DNA of 64,000 bases from Mammaliicoccus lentus (GTDB lineage: Bacteria; Bacillota; Bacilli; Staphylococcales; Staphylococcaceae), in contig NZ_PPRS01000010.1 of the NCBI RefSeq assembly GCF_002902755.1, positions 25,648 to 89,647 of the forward strand. Direction: 5' to 3'. The notes under the pieces are model-generated. The model saw only the letters and a program-made list of their open reading frames with translations. It searched no databases and had not been told where the DNA came from. Of this stretch, positions 51,991-61,245 are shown piece after piece. Position numbers and translations under genes: made by a program. Numbering within the stretch: position 1 is the stretch's first letter; every line of letters starts with the position of its first letter.

Positions 51991-52864
51991 GCCATTCTCC
52001 CTCTATTTCTGAAAGTTTAGGCATACCACCTTGTGCACCCATACCTGTTACTGAATAACTTGCTGCTAAGTTTGCAAAATCTAACGCTTTTTCTAGATTG
52101 AATTCTTTCTGTAACGCTACTGCAAATGCACCGTTAAATGTATCACCTGCGCCAGTAGTATCTTTAACTTCTCGTTTATAACCTGGTACTTCTACCTTTT
52201 TGTTACCATCGTGATAGACTGCACCTTTATCTCCTAAAGTAACAATCAATTTATTCGGATATTTTGCTAACGCTTCATCCATATTTCCTTTAAACATTCC
52301 GTCACTTTCTGTTTCATTAGGAGTTAAGTAATCAGCTTTTTCAATTACATTATCACTAACTTCTCTAAAAGGAGCTGGATTTAATATAGATGTAATTTCA
52401 TTTTCCTTACAGTAATCAATTACATGTTCAACTGTTTCACTAGGTATTTCTTGTTGAAGAAGAACGATGTCACCTTTATTAAGGTGTGCTAAATGTTTCT
52501 CAACATATTCAGGTGTTACTTCGTTATTGGCAGATGGAACAAAAATGATACTATTATCTTGTTCAGCTAATGTTATGTGAGCAGTACCTGACGGCATTTG
52601 TGTAACGGGTTCCACACCATCTACTAAAACGTAGTTATTTTGTAGATTTTGATAAATTTCTTTCCCGAAATCATCATCTCCTATGCGCCCTACTAAATAT
52701 ACTTCTTCCCCTAATCTTGCTGCTGCCACAGCTTGATTAGCGCCTTTTCCACCTGGTGTAGTGAAAAAACTATCTCCTAATATTGTTTCACCTTTTTCAG
52801 GTCTTTTTGAAGCTGAAACTACTAAATCTATAGACATACTTCCTATAACCATAATCTTTTTCAT
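51983..52864 (-). CDS. rbsK: ribokinase
   Basis: It phosphorylates ribose to ribose 5-phosphate. The 293-residue PfkB-family kinase has MVIGSMSIDLVVSASKRPEK, TPGGKGANQAVAAARLG and the anion-hole/catalytic base motif DTTGAGDTFNGAFAVAL. It is one base from rbsR upstream and overlaps rbsD downstream. Confidence 0.96.
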   Translation of the reverse strand: MKKIMVIGSMSIDLVVSASKRPEKGETILGDSFFTTPGGKGANQAVAAARLGEEVYLVGRIGDDDFGKEIYQNLQNNYVLVDGVEPVTQMPSGTAHITLAEQDNSIIFVPSANNEVTPEYVEKHLAHLNKGDIVLLQQEIPSETVEHVIDYCKENEITSILNPAPFREVSDNVIEKADYLTPNETESDGMFKGNMDEALAKYPNKLIVTLGDKGAVYHDGNKKVEVPGYKREVKDTTGAGDTFNGAFAVALQKEFNLEKALDFANLAASYSVTGMGAQGGMPKLSEIEGEWHV

Positions 52865-52865
52865 T

Positions 52866-53831
52866 TTATTCTCTCCTCGTCGATTGTCGTTCTATTAAAC
52901 TAACGTCTAATATTTGATGATGTTCTCTTTCTTTACCTTCTAGTTGATTGATAAGCTGTTGACAAGCCTTTTTGCCTATTAAATATGCTGGTTGATGAAT
53001 TGTAGTTAAACTTGGTGTATACATACGAGATAATGGTATATCATCATAACCTACAACTTGAACATCAGAAGGTACTTTAAATTTATGACGTAACAAAGTA
53101 CGCATAACAGCAAATGCGCTCACATCATTACTACAAATAATACTATCAATATTGTGCTTATGAATCATCGATACTAAATCTTCTTCAATGAGAAAACGTT
53201 CATCTACAGTAATGTAAGGGATGTTCTTTTCATCAAAAATAGATTTAGCACCGGATAGTCTTTCGTTAAATGATTTATATTGTAAGTTTTGTTGCATGAT
53301 TAAAACAGATTTTGTCGAACCTTTTATGACGGCTTGAGCTTGTAACTGTCCACCTTTATAATGATTTGTTTCAACAAATTCATGGTCGGCATACACTCTG
53401 TCTAATAAAACAAATGGCATATTATATGATTTAAAAGAATCAAATGTTTCTTGAGTAGATAATTGTGATGCAATAATCCCACTACAATTATGCACATTGA
53501 ATGTGTTTATATACGCTAATTCTTTTTCTTCATTTCCATCACCATTACCTAAAATGATGTGATAACCCTTAGCCATCGCTTCATCTTCAACACCTCTAGC
53601 GACAACCGTGAAAAATGGATTGCTAATATCAGGTAATAATAAACCTATCATTTTAGATTTACGTTTATACAATGTCCGAGCTGTTTCATTCGGTCTGTAA
53701 TTTAAATCTTTGATCGCTTTATTAATCTTCTTTCTTGTTTCTTCTTTGACATACCCACTTCTATTAAGAGCTCTTGAAACTGTCGCCACTGAGACACCAG
53801 CGTATTTAGCAACTTCTTTAATCGTAGCCAT
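52866..53831 (-). CDS. rbsR: LacI-family ribose operon repressor
   Basis: A 321-residue LacI-type regulator. The N-terminal DNA-binding domain MATIKEVAKYAGVSVATVSR, ALNRSGYVKEETRKK is followed by the periplasmic-binding-like effector domain (about 60-321), with GLLLPDISNPFFTVVARGVE and VVGYDDIPLSRMYTPSLTT. It is first in the rbs operon and so probably represses itself. An operator lies directly upstream of its binding site. Confidence 0.93.
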   Translation of the reverse strand: MATIKEVAKYAGVSVATVSRALNRSGYVKEETRKKINKAIKDLNYRPNETARTLYKRKSKMIGLLLPDISNPFFTVVARGVEDEAMAKGYHIILGNGDGNEEKELAYINTFNVHNCSGIIASQLSTQETFDSFKSYNMPFVLLDRVYADHEFVETNHYKGGQLQAQAVIKGSTKSVLIMQQNLQYKSFNERLSGAKSIFDEKNIPYITVDERFLIEEDLVSMIHKHNIDSIICSNDVSAFAVMRTLLRHKFKVPSDVQVVGYDDIPLSRMYTPSLTTIHQPAYLIGKKACQQLINQLEGKEREHHQILDVSLIERQSTRRE

Positions 53832-53849
53832 TCGTTCAACTTCCTTTTG

Positions 53850-53863
53850 TGTAACCGTTTACA
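53850..53863 (-). promoter_or_regulatory. operator of the rbs operon (RbsR box / cre-like)
   Basis: A palindrome-like TGTAACCGTTTACA, read on the minus strand as TGTAAACGGTTACA, ends a few bases before the rbsR ribosome binding site. It fits both the LacI-family operator form and the CcpA cre consensus (TGNAARCGNNNNCA), so both specific repression and carbon catabolite control are possible. Confidence 0.75.
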
Positions 53864-53898
53864 TAAAAGGATACCACCACTCTAAAACTATTGCAATA

Positions 53899-54285
53899 CT
53901 AATCTAAAAAATACTGGCGTTCTTCTTTAGTTGGTAGTTTACATGCTTGCTTAAATTGGATGCGATGTCTTATTTTTGCAAATGAATCGTAACCTAGATT
54001 TCTAAGAAAACGAGGCACTATTTTCAATAGGAATGCAAAAATTTTATATTTCTTAATTTGATTCAATAAGTGAATAATAGCATCTGTTTTAGTAAATACT
54101 TGTGATTTATCAACTACAACAATTGTGTCTATATTTTTCAATTCAGGTTGAGCTTTAATTAAGTTCTCTCCATATTGCCCTTCTAATTGCGCAAATTGGA
54201 ATCTCGTTGGAATATTATGATGAATCAACCACATTACTACTCTATTACAATAACCACAATCACCGTCATAGTATACTATAGCCAT
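53899..54285 (-). CDS. DCC family thiol-disulphide protein (DUF393)
   Basis: A 128-residue thioredoxin-like protein with the family signature DGDCGYCNRVV (Asp7, Cys10, Cys13 after MAIVYY). Later residues include RFQFAQLEGQYGENLI and FRLLKIVPRFLRN-like segments (KIVPRFLRNLGYD), as in DUF393. Function is unproven, and a redox role is inferred from the CxxC. ATG 54285 follows AAGGTGATATTT. It is monocistronic between rbsR and a repeat/terminator region. Confidence 0.85.
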   Translation of the reverse strand: MAIVYYDGDCGYCNRVVMWLIHHNIPTRFQFAQLEGQYGENLIKAQPELKNIDTIVVVDKSQVFTKTDAIIHLLNQIKKYKIFAFLLKIVPRFLRNLGYDSFAKIRHRIQFKQACKLPTKEERQYFLD

Positions 54286-54350
54286 AAATATCACCTTATT
54301 CCTTTCTTTAGTTTTAAGATAACACGATTATAAGAAACATTAAATTAATA

Positions 54351-54405
54351 AGGGAGTGAACCAGAAATATCATTTTGCTAAAAAGACTTCATAATACCAT
54401 CCCTA
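54351..54405 (+). repeat. partial dispersed repeat, copy 3
   Basis: AGGGAGTGAACCAGAAATATCATTTT and AAAAAGACTTCATA with CCATCCC correspond to the first half of the repeat at 47030-47150. The second half is absent. Confidence 0.6.
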
Positions 54406-54409
54406 TATA

Positions 54410-54450
54410 ATGAAACAGTCCGAGACATTTATATATGTCCTGGACTGTTA
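54410..54450 (-). terminator. terminator of nhaC
   Basis: AACAGTCC-GGACA and the complementary TGTC-GGACTGTT arms form an imperfect stem of about 14 bp, directly after the nhaC stop. Confidence 0.8.
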
Positions 54451-54456
54451 TTATTG

Positions 54457-55875
54457 TTATTGAGCTTCTTTAAATTGTTTATATTCTTGTTCGTTAATTG
54501 TTATAATTTTAAATCCTATGTATCCAAATATTATAGATATGATTGGGACCGTATAATTAAATACTGCATACATCCCATACTCCAATACGTTTACATTTAA
54601 GGTCTGAGCTATAAACACACCACAAGTATTCCATAAGAAAAATACTGAAGTCACTGTTCCACCATCTTCTAGAGCTCTAGATAAATTTTTAGGGTGTAAC
54701 CTCTTTTCTAAAAACGTATTAATATACATTCTTGATGGTACAACAATTGAAATATATTGTTCTGAGCATGAAGCGTTTGTACCAATACATGAAATAATAA
54801 CAGAAGCGATTAGTCCACCAGTACCTTTAGCTACTTTCAAAACTTGTGTAATAATTGCCTTCAACATACCTGAATATTCGAGTATTCCACCAAATGTCAT
54901 CGCAACAATTGTCATAGAAATGGTATAAAACATTGACTCCAAACCACCCCTATTAAATAGTTCTTTTACGAGTTCATTCTTTGTTTCTAACACATATCCT
55001 GTTTGTAAAGCTTGAACGCTATCATGAATACTTCCACCTTGAACAAAAATTTGTGATAAAAATCCTAAAATAATACCAACTACCAATGCAGGTATTGCAG
55101 GTACTTTTAAGGCTACTAAAATAATAACAATCAGTGGTACTAATAGTAACCAAGGTGAAATGACAAATTTATCAATCATTTCATTATTAATTGCATCAAT
55201 TTTACCTTGATTAATGTCACCTGCGGAAAATTGTCTACCGAGTATAAAGAAAGCAATTAACGAAATTACAATAGCAGGTACAGTTGTATAGAACATATGC
55301 TTAATATGATCGAATAGATTTGTACCAGTTAAACCAGCTGCTATATTTGTGGTGTCAGATAAAGGGCTCATTTTATCACCAAAATAAGAACCTGATATGA
55401 TAGCACCAGCAATCATTCCCGCTGGAATATCCATACTCAGTCCTATACCCATTCCGGCTACGCCTACTGTGGCCATCGTAGACCAACTACTACCAATTGC
55501 TAAAGATACAATGGCGCATATAATAGCAATGGTCACTAAAAATAATGAAGGCGTAATAAGCTTTAAACCGTAATAAATCATCGTGGCAACTATACCGCCA
55601 CCTATCCATGCCCCAATGATTAAACCGACTAGTATAATAATAACAATCGCAGGTAGTGCTAATTTTATCCCCTTATACATCATTTCTTCTATATCTTTCC
55701 ACGTATGCCCATGATAATAGGCAACTATCGCTGCTATAGCTGTCCCTATCATTAAAGGAATATGAGGTGCTAATTCTAAAACAACAACAGTATAGAGCAT
55801 GCTTACTATCATAAATAGAAACGGAACAATAGCCCATACAAAACTTATATTCTTTGTTGTAGATTCTTTTACCAT
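54457..55875 (-). CDS. nhaC: NhaC-family Na+/H+ antiporter
   Basis: A 472-residue protein with about 11-12 membrane helices. Family signatures are SLAIGSSWSTMATVGVAGMG and ISGSYFGDKMSPLSDTTN, which lie in the ion path of NhaC/MleN-type antiporters, plus GTNASCSEQYISIVVPSRM. The exact ions cannot be read, and MleN-like malate/lactate antiport is a related possibility. It is monocistronic. Confidence 0.88.
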   Translation of the reverse strand: MVKESTTKNISFVWAIVPFLFMIVSMLYTVVVLELAPHIPLMIGTAIAAIVAYYHGHTWKDIEEMMYKGIKLALPAIVIIILVGLIIGAWIGGGIVATMIYYGLKLITPSLFLVTIAIICAIVSLAIGSSWSTMATVGVAGMGIGLSMDIPAGMIAGAIISGSYFGDKMSPLSDTTNIAAGLTGTNLFDHIKHMFYTTVPAIVISLIAFFILGRQFSAGDINQGKIDAINNEMIDKFVISPWLLLVPLIVIILVALKVPAIPALVVGIILGFLSQIFVQGGSIHDSVQALQTGYVLETKNELVKELFNRGGLESMFYTISMTIVAMTFGGILEYSGMLKAIITQVLKVAKGTGGLIASVIISCIGTNASCSEQYISIVVPSRMYINTFLEKRLHPKNLSRALEDGGTVTSVFFLWNTCGVFIAQTLNVNVLEYGMYAVFNYTVPIISIIFGYIGFKIITINEQEYKQFKEAQ

Positions 55876-55977
55876 AATGACTAATCCCCTATAATAAAGC
55901 GCTTACATTTAAAATTGTATAACTTTCCACCATAATTTACAAATTAAATTTTAAAATATAATTTGATTATAAATACA

Positions 55978-56027
55978 AAAATGCATTGTAAAAGTTAGCC
56001 TTTGACTAACTTTTACAATGCATTTCA
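55978..56027 (-). terminator. terminator of the SarA-family gene
   Basis: AATGCATTGTAAAAGTTAG and its exact complement form a 19-bp stem around a short loop, then T-rich sequence on the minus strand. Confidence 0.92.
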
Positions 56028-56050
56028 TTAATATTAAAAAGATTTATAAT

Positions 56051-56413
56051 CTAAGCTATATTTAACATATCCAATACTTCTTGCATTATCACTTCAAAAT
56101 CATCTTTATAATCATCGTTAAAGCGTAATATAACTGCTCTTTCATCTGTTTTTAAGCGGTTTTTTAATATATATTTCTTTTCGAATAGTCTCTTAATGGC
56201 ACGAGCAGATTTGTTTTGCTTTATGTATCCTTTTTCAATTGCATCTTTAAGGTGTACTTCTTTCACTTCATTTAATTTCATTAAGAAGAAAAATTCATGT
56301 TTCTTTAAGCCATACTTTTGTTCAATTACTACAAAGATATTGTCAATTTTATTTTGGTAATCAAAGAATTCAGAACATGAAGTAATTGCTTCTGAATAAG
56401 ATTGAGTGCTCAT
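56051..56413 (-). CDS. SarA-family winged-helix regulator
   Basis: A 120-residue protein of the staphylococcal SarA/MarR-like family. The EQKYGLKKHEFFFLMKLNEV helix, the HTH with LKDAIEKGYIKQNKSARAIKR, and the wing KYILKNRLKTDERAVILRF (the K-x-DER-x-V motif) are typical of single-domain SarA proteins. Which Sar protein it matches is not clear. It is flanked by nhaC and an alanine symporter gene, and it has GGAGGTTACAACA before the ATG plus its own terminator. Confidence 0.8.
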   Translation of the reverse strand: MSTQSYSEAITSCSEFFDYQNKIDNIFVVIEQKYGLKKHEFFFLMKLNEVKEVHLKDAIEKGYIKQNKSARAIKRLFEKKYILKNRLKTDERAVILRFNDDYKDDFEVIMQEVLDMLNIA

Positions 56414-56583
56414 TGTTGTAACCTCCTAAAAATTAGTTAATTAAATTATCTTACCATGAAATTAAATAACATCAATATGGAATTTAATAAAATATTTGAC
56501 ATTTTGTGTAAATTAGAATAATTTATATGACTACATACAAAAGAGGTTTATTTTTGAAGACATCTACAATTTTTTTAAATACA

Positions 56584-56616
56584 AAAAAAGATTATAACGA
56601 TAACGTTATAATCTAA
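56584..56616. terminator. terminator of the alanine symporter gene
   Basis: AGATTATAACG and CGTTATAATCT form the stem around TTAT-like loop bases; on the minus strand it ends in seven T. Confidence 0.88.
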
Positions 56617-56631
56617 AAGGAATAAACTATT

Positions 56632-58008
56632 TCAGTTTTTATTATTTTTATCTTTCAAATAAAATTCTTTGCTTGTGAAAAATTCTCGTGTCAAGTCTTT
56701 AACTTTAGGTGATAACATAATAACAGCTATAATATTGGGAATAAGAATGCATGCTAACGCTATATCTAATAAATTCCACAATTGTGTACCTGCCCCAAAC
56801 GCACCGAGCGCTATAGATAAAACATATACTATTTTCATAATAAATCCAGCTGTTAATCCAAATAAATATTCTGCCATTCTTGAACCATAATAAATAACTA
56901 CAATTATAGTAGAGAATACAAAGAATACCATTGATATAGAAACAATCCAGCTTCCAAATGTACCAAATGCATCATTAAAAGCTCTAGCTGTCAGTGCAGC
57001 TGATTGTTCTTTTGCATCATCTGCTTTCCAAACGTCTGAAACTAATACAACAAACGCTGTTGTACTACATATAATTAAAGTATCAACAACTATTTCACTT
57101 ACACTCCAAAAAGCTTGTCTCACTGGATGATCTGTCTTAGCAGCAGCGTGAGCAATTGGAGAAGTACCTAAACCTGCTTCGTTTGAATAGATGCCTCGAG
57201 CAAATCCCCATCTAACCGTTGTAGCTAAAGCAGCTCCAAAACTACCTCCTAATGCTGCATCAGGATTAAAAGCTTTTTCAACTACTAACGCTATGACTCC
57301 CGGTAAATGTTGAATGTTCATTAAAATGATAATAAAACCCATAATACAATATAATCCAACCATAACCGGCACAATCATTTCAGTGAATGTTGCAATTCTT
57401 TTAATACCTCCAAACACAACTAAAGCAGCTAACACAGCTAAAATGATTCCTGTATAACCCATATCGATATTGAATGTATCTTCTACCGTGCTTGCTGCTG
57501 AATTTCCTTGCACCATAATACTCGGAATGAGTTCCAACATAAGCGCGAATGCAAAAATAAAAGCGAATACTATTCCAACTTTTTTATTTTTCATTCCTTT
57601 TTTCATATAGTATGTAGGTCCCCCTACAAATTCGCCTTTACTATTCTTTTCTCGATAATGTATACCAAGTACGTTTTCACTATACTTTAGAGCCATCCCT
57701 AAAAATGCAATAACCATCATCCAAAATACAGCACCAGGTCCACCCATCATGATTGCTGTAGGTACCCCTACGATATTTGCTGCACCAACAGTAGAAGATA
57801 AAGCAGAAGTTAATGCTTGCCTCGGTGTAATCGTTCCTTCACCTTTAGGTTTTTTATTAATACTGCCAAATGTTTGTTTCATCATATAGCCAAAATGTCT
57901 AAACTGTATAAACCCTAAATAAATTGTTAAAAATAAACTAGATACTAATAATAGAGTTACGAGTGGATATCCCCATAACCAATCTGAAAATGCTACTATT
58001 TTGTCCAT
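56632..58008 (-). CDS. alsT: alanine/glycine:sodium symporter (AGCS family)
   Basis: A 458-residue transporter with about 10-11 helices, importing small amino acids with Na+. Family motifs: FRHFGYMMKQTFG, SALSSTVGAANIVGVPTAIMMGGPGAVFWM, YSNEAGLGTSPIAHAAAKTDHPVRQ (given in parts). ATG 58008 follows AAAGGGGACGTGTTT; the frame is open to 58044. Substrate (alanine, glycine, glutamine or serine) is not readable. Confidence 0.9.
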   Translation of the reverse strand: MDKIVAFSDWLWGYPLVTLLLVSSLFLTIYLGFIQFRHFGYMMKQTFGSINKKPKGEGTITPRQALTSALSSTVGAANIVGVPTAIMMGGPGAVFWMMVIAFLGMALKYSENVLGIHYREKNSKGEFVGGPTYYMKKGMKNKKVGIVFAFIFAFALMLELIPSIMVQGNSAASTVEDTFNIDMGYTGIILAVLAALVVFGGIKRIATFTEMIVPVMVGLYCIMGFIIILMNIQHLPGVIALVVEKAFNPDAALGGSFGAALATTVRWGFARGIYSNEAGLGTSPIAHAAAKTDHPVRQAFWSVSEIVVDTLIICSTTAFVVLVSDVWKADDAKEQSAALTARAFNDAFGTFGSWIVSISMVFFVFSTIIVVIYYGSRMAEYLFGLTAGFIMKIVYVLSIALGAFGAGTQLWNLLDIALACILIPNIIAVIMLSPKVKDLTREFFTSKEFYLKDKNNKN

Positions 58009-58111
58009 AAACACGTCCCCTTTGTTGTTTATTGATAAGAGCAATTTTAATTATATATATCATATTACAGAAAATTCTATCAATTTAAAAGATAATTTTT
58101 CACTTATAAAT

Positions 58112-58151
58112 TAAAAACACCATTTGATATTAAACAAATAGTGTTTTTCAA
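58112..58151 (-). terminator. terminator of the EVE-AAA gene
   Basis: AAAAACACTATTTG pairs with CAAATGGTGTTTTT (with G-U) on the minus strand, followed by TAATTT. Confidence 0.8.
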
Positions 58152-58167
58152 TGAAAATTTATTTTAT

Positions 58168-59532
58168 TTATCCAACGTGTATTACACGACAATGTTTTAA
58201 AAATTGATGTGAATATTGTTTTTTTATATCTTCAACTGTCCCATAACATAAACCTATCATTCTCCATTTTGGATTATGGCGGTAGAATGAGTCTTTTTCT
58301 AAACTCCATTTTACCATTTTTCCATCATGATTATATCTAGGTAGTGTCATTTCATGACCATCTAAAACATTTAGGAATAGTTGGAATATTTCAGGGTCTA
58401 TTCGCTCAAATTGATCGATTACAAGCCATTCTCTTTCTGAATTTGTGATATGCCCCGTGATAAATCCTTCACGATAATATAGAGCTCCACTTTCGTTAGG
58501 TAAATACCTTCCGTATAACATTTCTTCAGAAAAATCTGGATGTCCTGTTGTATAAATACCTTTAGCAAGCTCGCGCTCTACGTAATGTTTTGCTTTTTTT
58601 ATACCTTCTTCTTTACTATCACATAACATTAATATAATTGGCTTATCTTTTTTATCTTCTTGTTCTTGTGGAATCGAGACTTGATATTGTTGTGAATTAT
58701 TTTGAGAAAACTCACCTCTACTCATATCCATCATTGCATCATATTGAGCTTTTGTTAAATTAGCTATAGATTGCTTAGAATTTTCTTGTAAGAAATATAA
58801 TTTTTTTAATGTTTGATGTCTATTTAGTTCTGCTACACTTATAGGATTAATATCCTTTTCATATCTAATAGTTATGCAAGTTGAATCAGTTCGTCCTGGT
58901 TGTGGTGGAAGTTTATGTATACTATCTGTAACTTCACCAATACCAATAATAGAATGATTCGCGTTTTTATTTAAGAATACAAGCTGATCCCCGATTTCAA
59001 GTTGTGTATAATAAATATAACCATTTCTTTTAATACCATTCACTGTATGTGTGAAAATAGTATATGTTTCATCTTCTTCAAACTGTATTTCTTCTGAAAG
59101 TAAGAAATATCTAGGTATTTTAATTTCTCCTTGTCCTAGGCCAATAATTAATTCAAATTCTTCTTTAGATATACGATTGAATAATTGATCCGTTAGTTGC
59201 TTAATACGCAATTCTAAATGTTCACTTCTCTTTAAGTATTCAACTGAAAGCATTGTTAAAGAAGTTTCAAATTTAAAATGAATGCTTACTTTTTGGTTGC
59301 CGCCTGTCTGAACATCAATAATTTCCCCATATCCTAATAATCCCACTTGATTTTGGACTTGATAATAAATTACTTTATCACCAGGTTTTGCCGTCTTAAA
59401 GGCATGGTAACCTTGAGTAGGATTAAAACTTGCACCCGATTCAAATACTGCAACTTGTCCTTCTAGAGGTTCTGTATGATTCCACCTATTATATCCACAA
59501 TTTAACCAAAAGTAGTTTGTTTCTTCAGACAT
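58168..59532 (-). CDS. EVE-EVE-AAA-like protein with degenerate ATPase motifs
   Basis: A 454-residue soluble protein. Residues about 6-90 (NYFWLNCGYNRWNHTEPLEG, KTAKPGDKVIYYQVQNQVGL) form an EVE/PUA-like domain, and about 141-235 (RNGYIYYTQLEIGDQLVFLN, IIGIGEVTDSI) look like a second. Residues 297-454 match the AAA_5 (McrB/MoxR/dynein-type) layout: HPDFSEEMLYGRYLP, EWLVIDQFERIDPEIFQLFL, NVLDGHEMTLP, WRMIGLC, SHQFLKHC. The P-loop position reads CDSKEEGIKK (304-313) with no GxGKT, Walker B is D373-Q374, and the arginine-finger region is HQFLKHC. It is probably not an active ATPase. Modified-base binding is inferred from the EVE fold. It is monocistronic; no McrC is nearby. Confidence 0.75.
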   Translation of the reverse strand: MSEETNYFWLNCGYNRWNHTEPLEGQVAVFESGASFNPTQGYHAFKTAKPGDKVIYYQVQNQVGLLGYGEIIDVQTGGNQKVSIHFKFETSLTMLSVEYLKRSEHLELRIKQLTDQLFNRISKEEFELIIGLGQGEIKIPRYFLLSEEIQFEEDETYTIFTHTVNGIKRNGYIYYTQLEIGDQLVFLNKNANHSIIGIGEVTDSIHKLPPQPGRTDSTCITIRYEKDINPISVAELNRHQTLKKLYFLQENSKQSIANLTKAQYDAMMDMSRGEFSQNNSQQYQVSIPQEQEDKKDKPIILMLCDSKEEGIKKAKHYVERELAKGIYTTGHPDFSEEMLYGRYLPNESGALYYREGFITGHITNSEREWLVIDQFERIDPEIFQLFLNVLDGHEMTLPRYNHDGKMVKWSLEKDSFYRHNPKWRMIGLCYGTVEDIKKQYSHQFLKHCRVIHVG

Positions 59533-59675
59533 ATGTATACTCCTTGTTATAAATAATTATCAATTTTAAACGATTTACTATGTAAATATGACGTTTATTA
59601 TACTAATCATATTTTTTACATGACATTAATATTAACATTGTATAAGACATTAGCATCCGTGTCTATGTTTACACA

Positions 59676-59709
59676 AGTAAAAACTGAGACATTATATATG
59701 CCTCAGTTC
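59676..59709 (-). terminator. terminator of sle1
   Basis: AACTGAGGCATA and the complementary TGTCTCAGTT arms form an imperfect stem, ending in TTTTT on the minus strand. Confidence 0.8.
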
Positions 59710-59713
59710 AAGA

Positions 59714-60709
59714 TTAATGTATAAAATTATAACTTGGTACGAGTGAAGCTGGTACAGTTCTGTATGTTAATACACCTGGTGAAGATGTAAAATTCATTTC
59801 TGATACTTGGATACTACCGTCATTATTAATGCGTTCAACAAACGAAACATGACCGTAATAACCAGCAGAAGATTGTAAAATCGAACCTACAGCAGGTTTA
59901 TGATTTACTCTATATCCATCTTTAGCTGCAGCGCTAGCCCAGTTGTTCGCATTCCACCAATATGTGCTTATTGGTTTACCGATTGCTTTACGTCGATTAA
60001 ATACGTGCCAAGTACATTGACCCCAATCATATAAATTTTGGTGGTAGAACATAGGAGGTGTATAGCTACCAGTGTTATTAGAGCTTGATTGTCCACCACC
60101 TGTTGACACTGAACCACTTACTTTTAATTTTTGTCCCGGATAAATAATGAAATTTGATAAACCATTTAAAGACATTATTTTTTGATATGTTGTACCATAT
60201 CTAGCAGCAATTACTGATAATGAATCTCCTGATTTAACCGTATAAGTAGTTGTACTAGTAGATGTGTTTGATGAACCCGTATTATTTGAACTTGAACTAC
60301 TAGAAGTCCCTTTTACTTTTAATTTTTGGCCAGGATAAATAATTGTATTATTCAACCCGTTTAAAGACATTATTTTTTGATATGTTGTGCCATATTTACC
60401 AGCAATTACTGATAACGAATCCCCTGATTTAACCGTATAGTATGTTGTTGATGACGTTGAAGTCGATCCTGTATTCGTATTAGACGAACTAGAAGAACCA
60501 GGTACTTGAATGATTTGATTCGGAAAAATTAGATTAGAGCTTAATTTGTTTAAGCTTTTAATTTTTGCGATAGTTGTATTATGTTTTTCAGCAATTAACC
60601 AAAGTGAGTCTCCGCTCTTAACTTTATATGATGCAGCTTCAGCACTTTGTGATGTTAAAGCTACTGCTACAGAAGCACCTACAAATGCCGTTAATGTCTT
60701 CTTCTTCAA
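59714..60709 (-). CDS. sle1: N-acetylmuramoyl-L-alanine amidase with three LysM and a CHAP domain
   Basis: A secreted autolysin that cuts septal peptidoglycan and helps daughter cells separate. The 331-residue protein has a signal peptide ending AEA-A (about residue 25), LysM domains at about 27-70, 89-133 and 155-197 (each YxVKSGDSL...), Ser/Thr/Asn-rich linkers, and a CHAP domain from about 215 with Cys232 ([12 protein letters not shown]) and His287 ([12 protein letters not shown]). Length and domain order match S. aureus Sle1/Aaa (334 residues). LysM2 and LysM3 are nearly identical. I found no convincing WalR box upstream. Confidence 0.95.
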   Translation of the reverse strand: MKKKTLTAFVGASVAVALTSQSAEAASYKVKSGDSLWLIAEKHNTTIAKIKSLNKLSSNLIFPNQIIQVPGSSSSSNTNTGSTSTSSTTYYTVKSGDSLSVIAGKYGTTYQKIMSLNGLNNTIIYPGQKLKVKGTSSSSSSNNTGSSNTSTSTTTYTVKSGDSLSVIAARYGTTYQKIMSLNGLSNFIIYPGQKLKVSGSVSTGGGQSSSNNTGSYTPPMFYHQNLYDWGQCTWHVFNRRKAIGKPISTYWWNANNWASAAAKDGYRVNHKPAVGSILQSSAGYYGHVSFVERINNDGSIQVSEMNFTSSPGVLTYRTVPASLVPSYNFIH

Positions 60710-60924
60710 AATTAGTTACCTCCATTATCTTACATTTTTATATAAAGATATTAATTCTTCCTAATTATACACTGTTATGGCGCAATTTTATATTACAGTT
60801 TTATTTCATTTATATTAATAGAATTATAGAAAAATTCTTTTAAAGACAATTAATTTTTTTATTTATATGATGAGAATACACTGTAAAATTGAAATAAATG
60901 ACAATATAACAATTTAAATCTGCA

Positions 60925-60967
60925 CAAAAAAACTGTCGTCAAAGTTATTAACTTTACGACAGTTTAA
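60925..60967 (-). terminator. terminator of the manA operon
   Basis: AAACTGTCGTAAAGTTA pairs with TAACTTTGACGACAGTTT apart from one bulged base, and is followed by T on the minus strand. Confidence 0.88.
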
Positions 60968-60994
60968 ATGTATATTACAAAACTAATAATCTAT

Positions 60995-61228
60995 TTATTG
61001 AAGTATTAACGATAAACCGGCTAATGTTGGCATTAAATTAACTAGAACGCCTCCGATTTTCAACCCCATTGTTATTTCTTTATCTTTAAAAGTACTAATA
61101 GCTAATATTAGCCCAATTAAAGCAATGATAAATGGTATCACTGGATTTGGATATTTTGGCTGTTCAAAAAATATTCCTAGACCAGCTATAACGGCACAAA
61201 CAAGTGATAAATATAAGAATTTTTTCAT
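60995..61228 (-). CDS. small hypothetical membrane protein
   Basis: A 77-residue protein with about three hydrophobic segments (3-20, 29-45, 54-75): MKKFLYLSLVCAVIAGLGIF, then VIPFIIALIGLILAIST and a C-terminal hydrophobic helix. I recognise no family. It follows manA by 17 bases and shares its terminator, so it is co-transcribed. A leaderless Lys-Lys start could be read as a signal anchor. Confidence 0.6.
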   Translation of the reverse strand: MKKFLYLSLVCAVIAGLGIFFEQPKYPNPVIPFIIALIGLILAISTFKDKEITMGLKIGGVLVNLMPTLAGLSLILQ

Positions 61229-61245
61229 ATTAGTATAACTCCTAT

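Noticed and set aside
59714..60709. Near-identical LysM2 and LysM3 as a possible assembly duplication
   Set aside because: Three LysM repeats with Ser/Thr linkers are normal for Sle1-type amidases, and the length matches the family.
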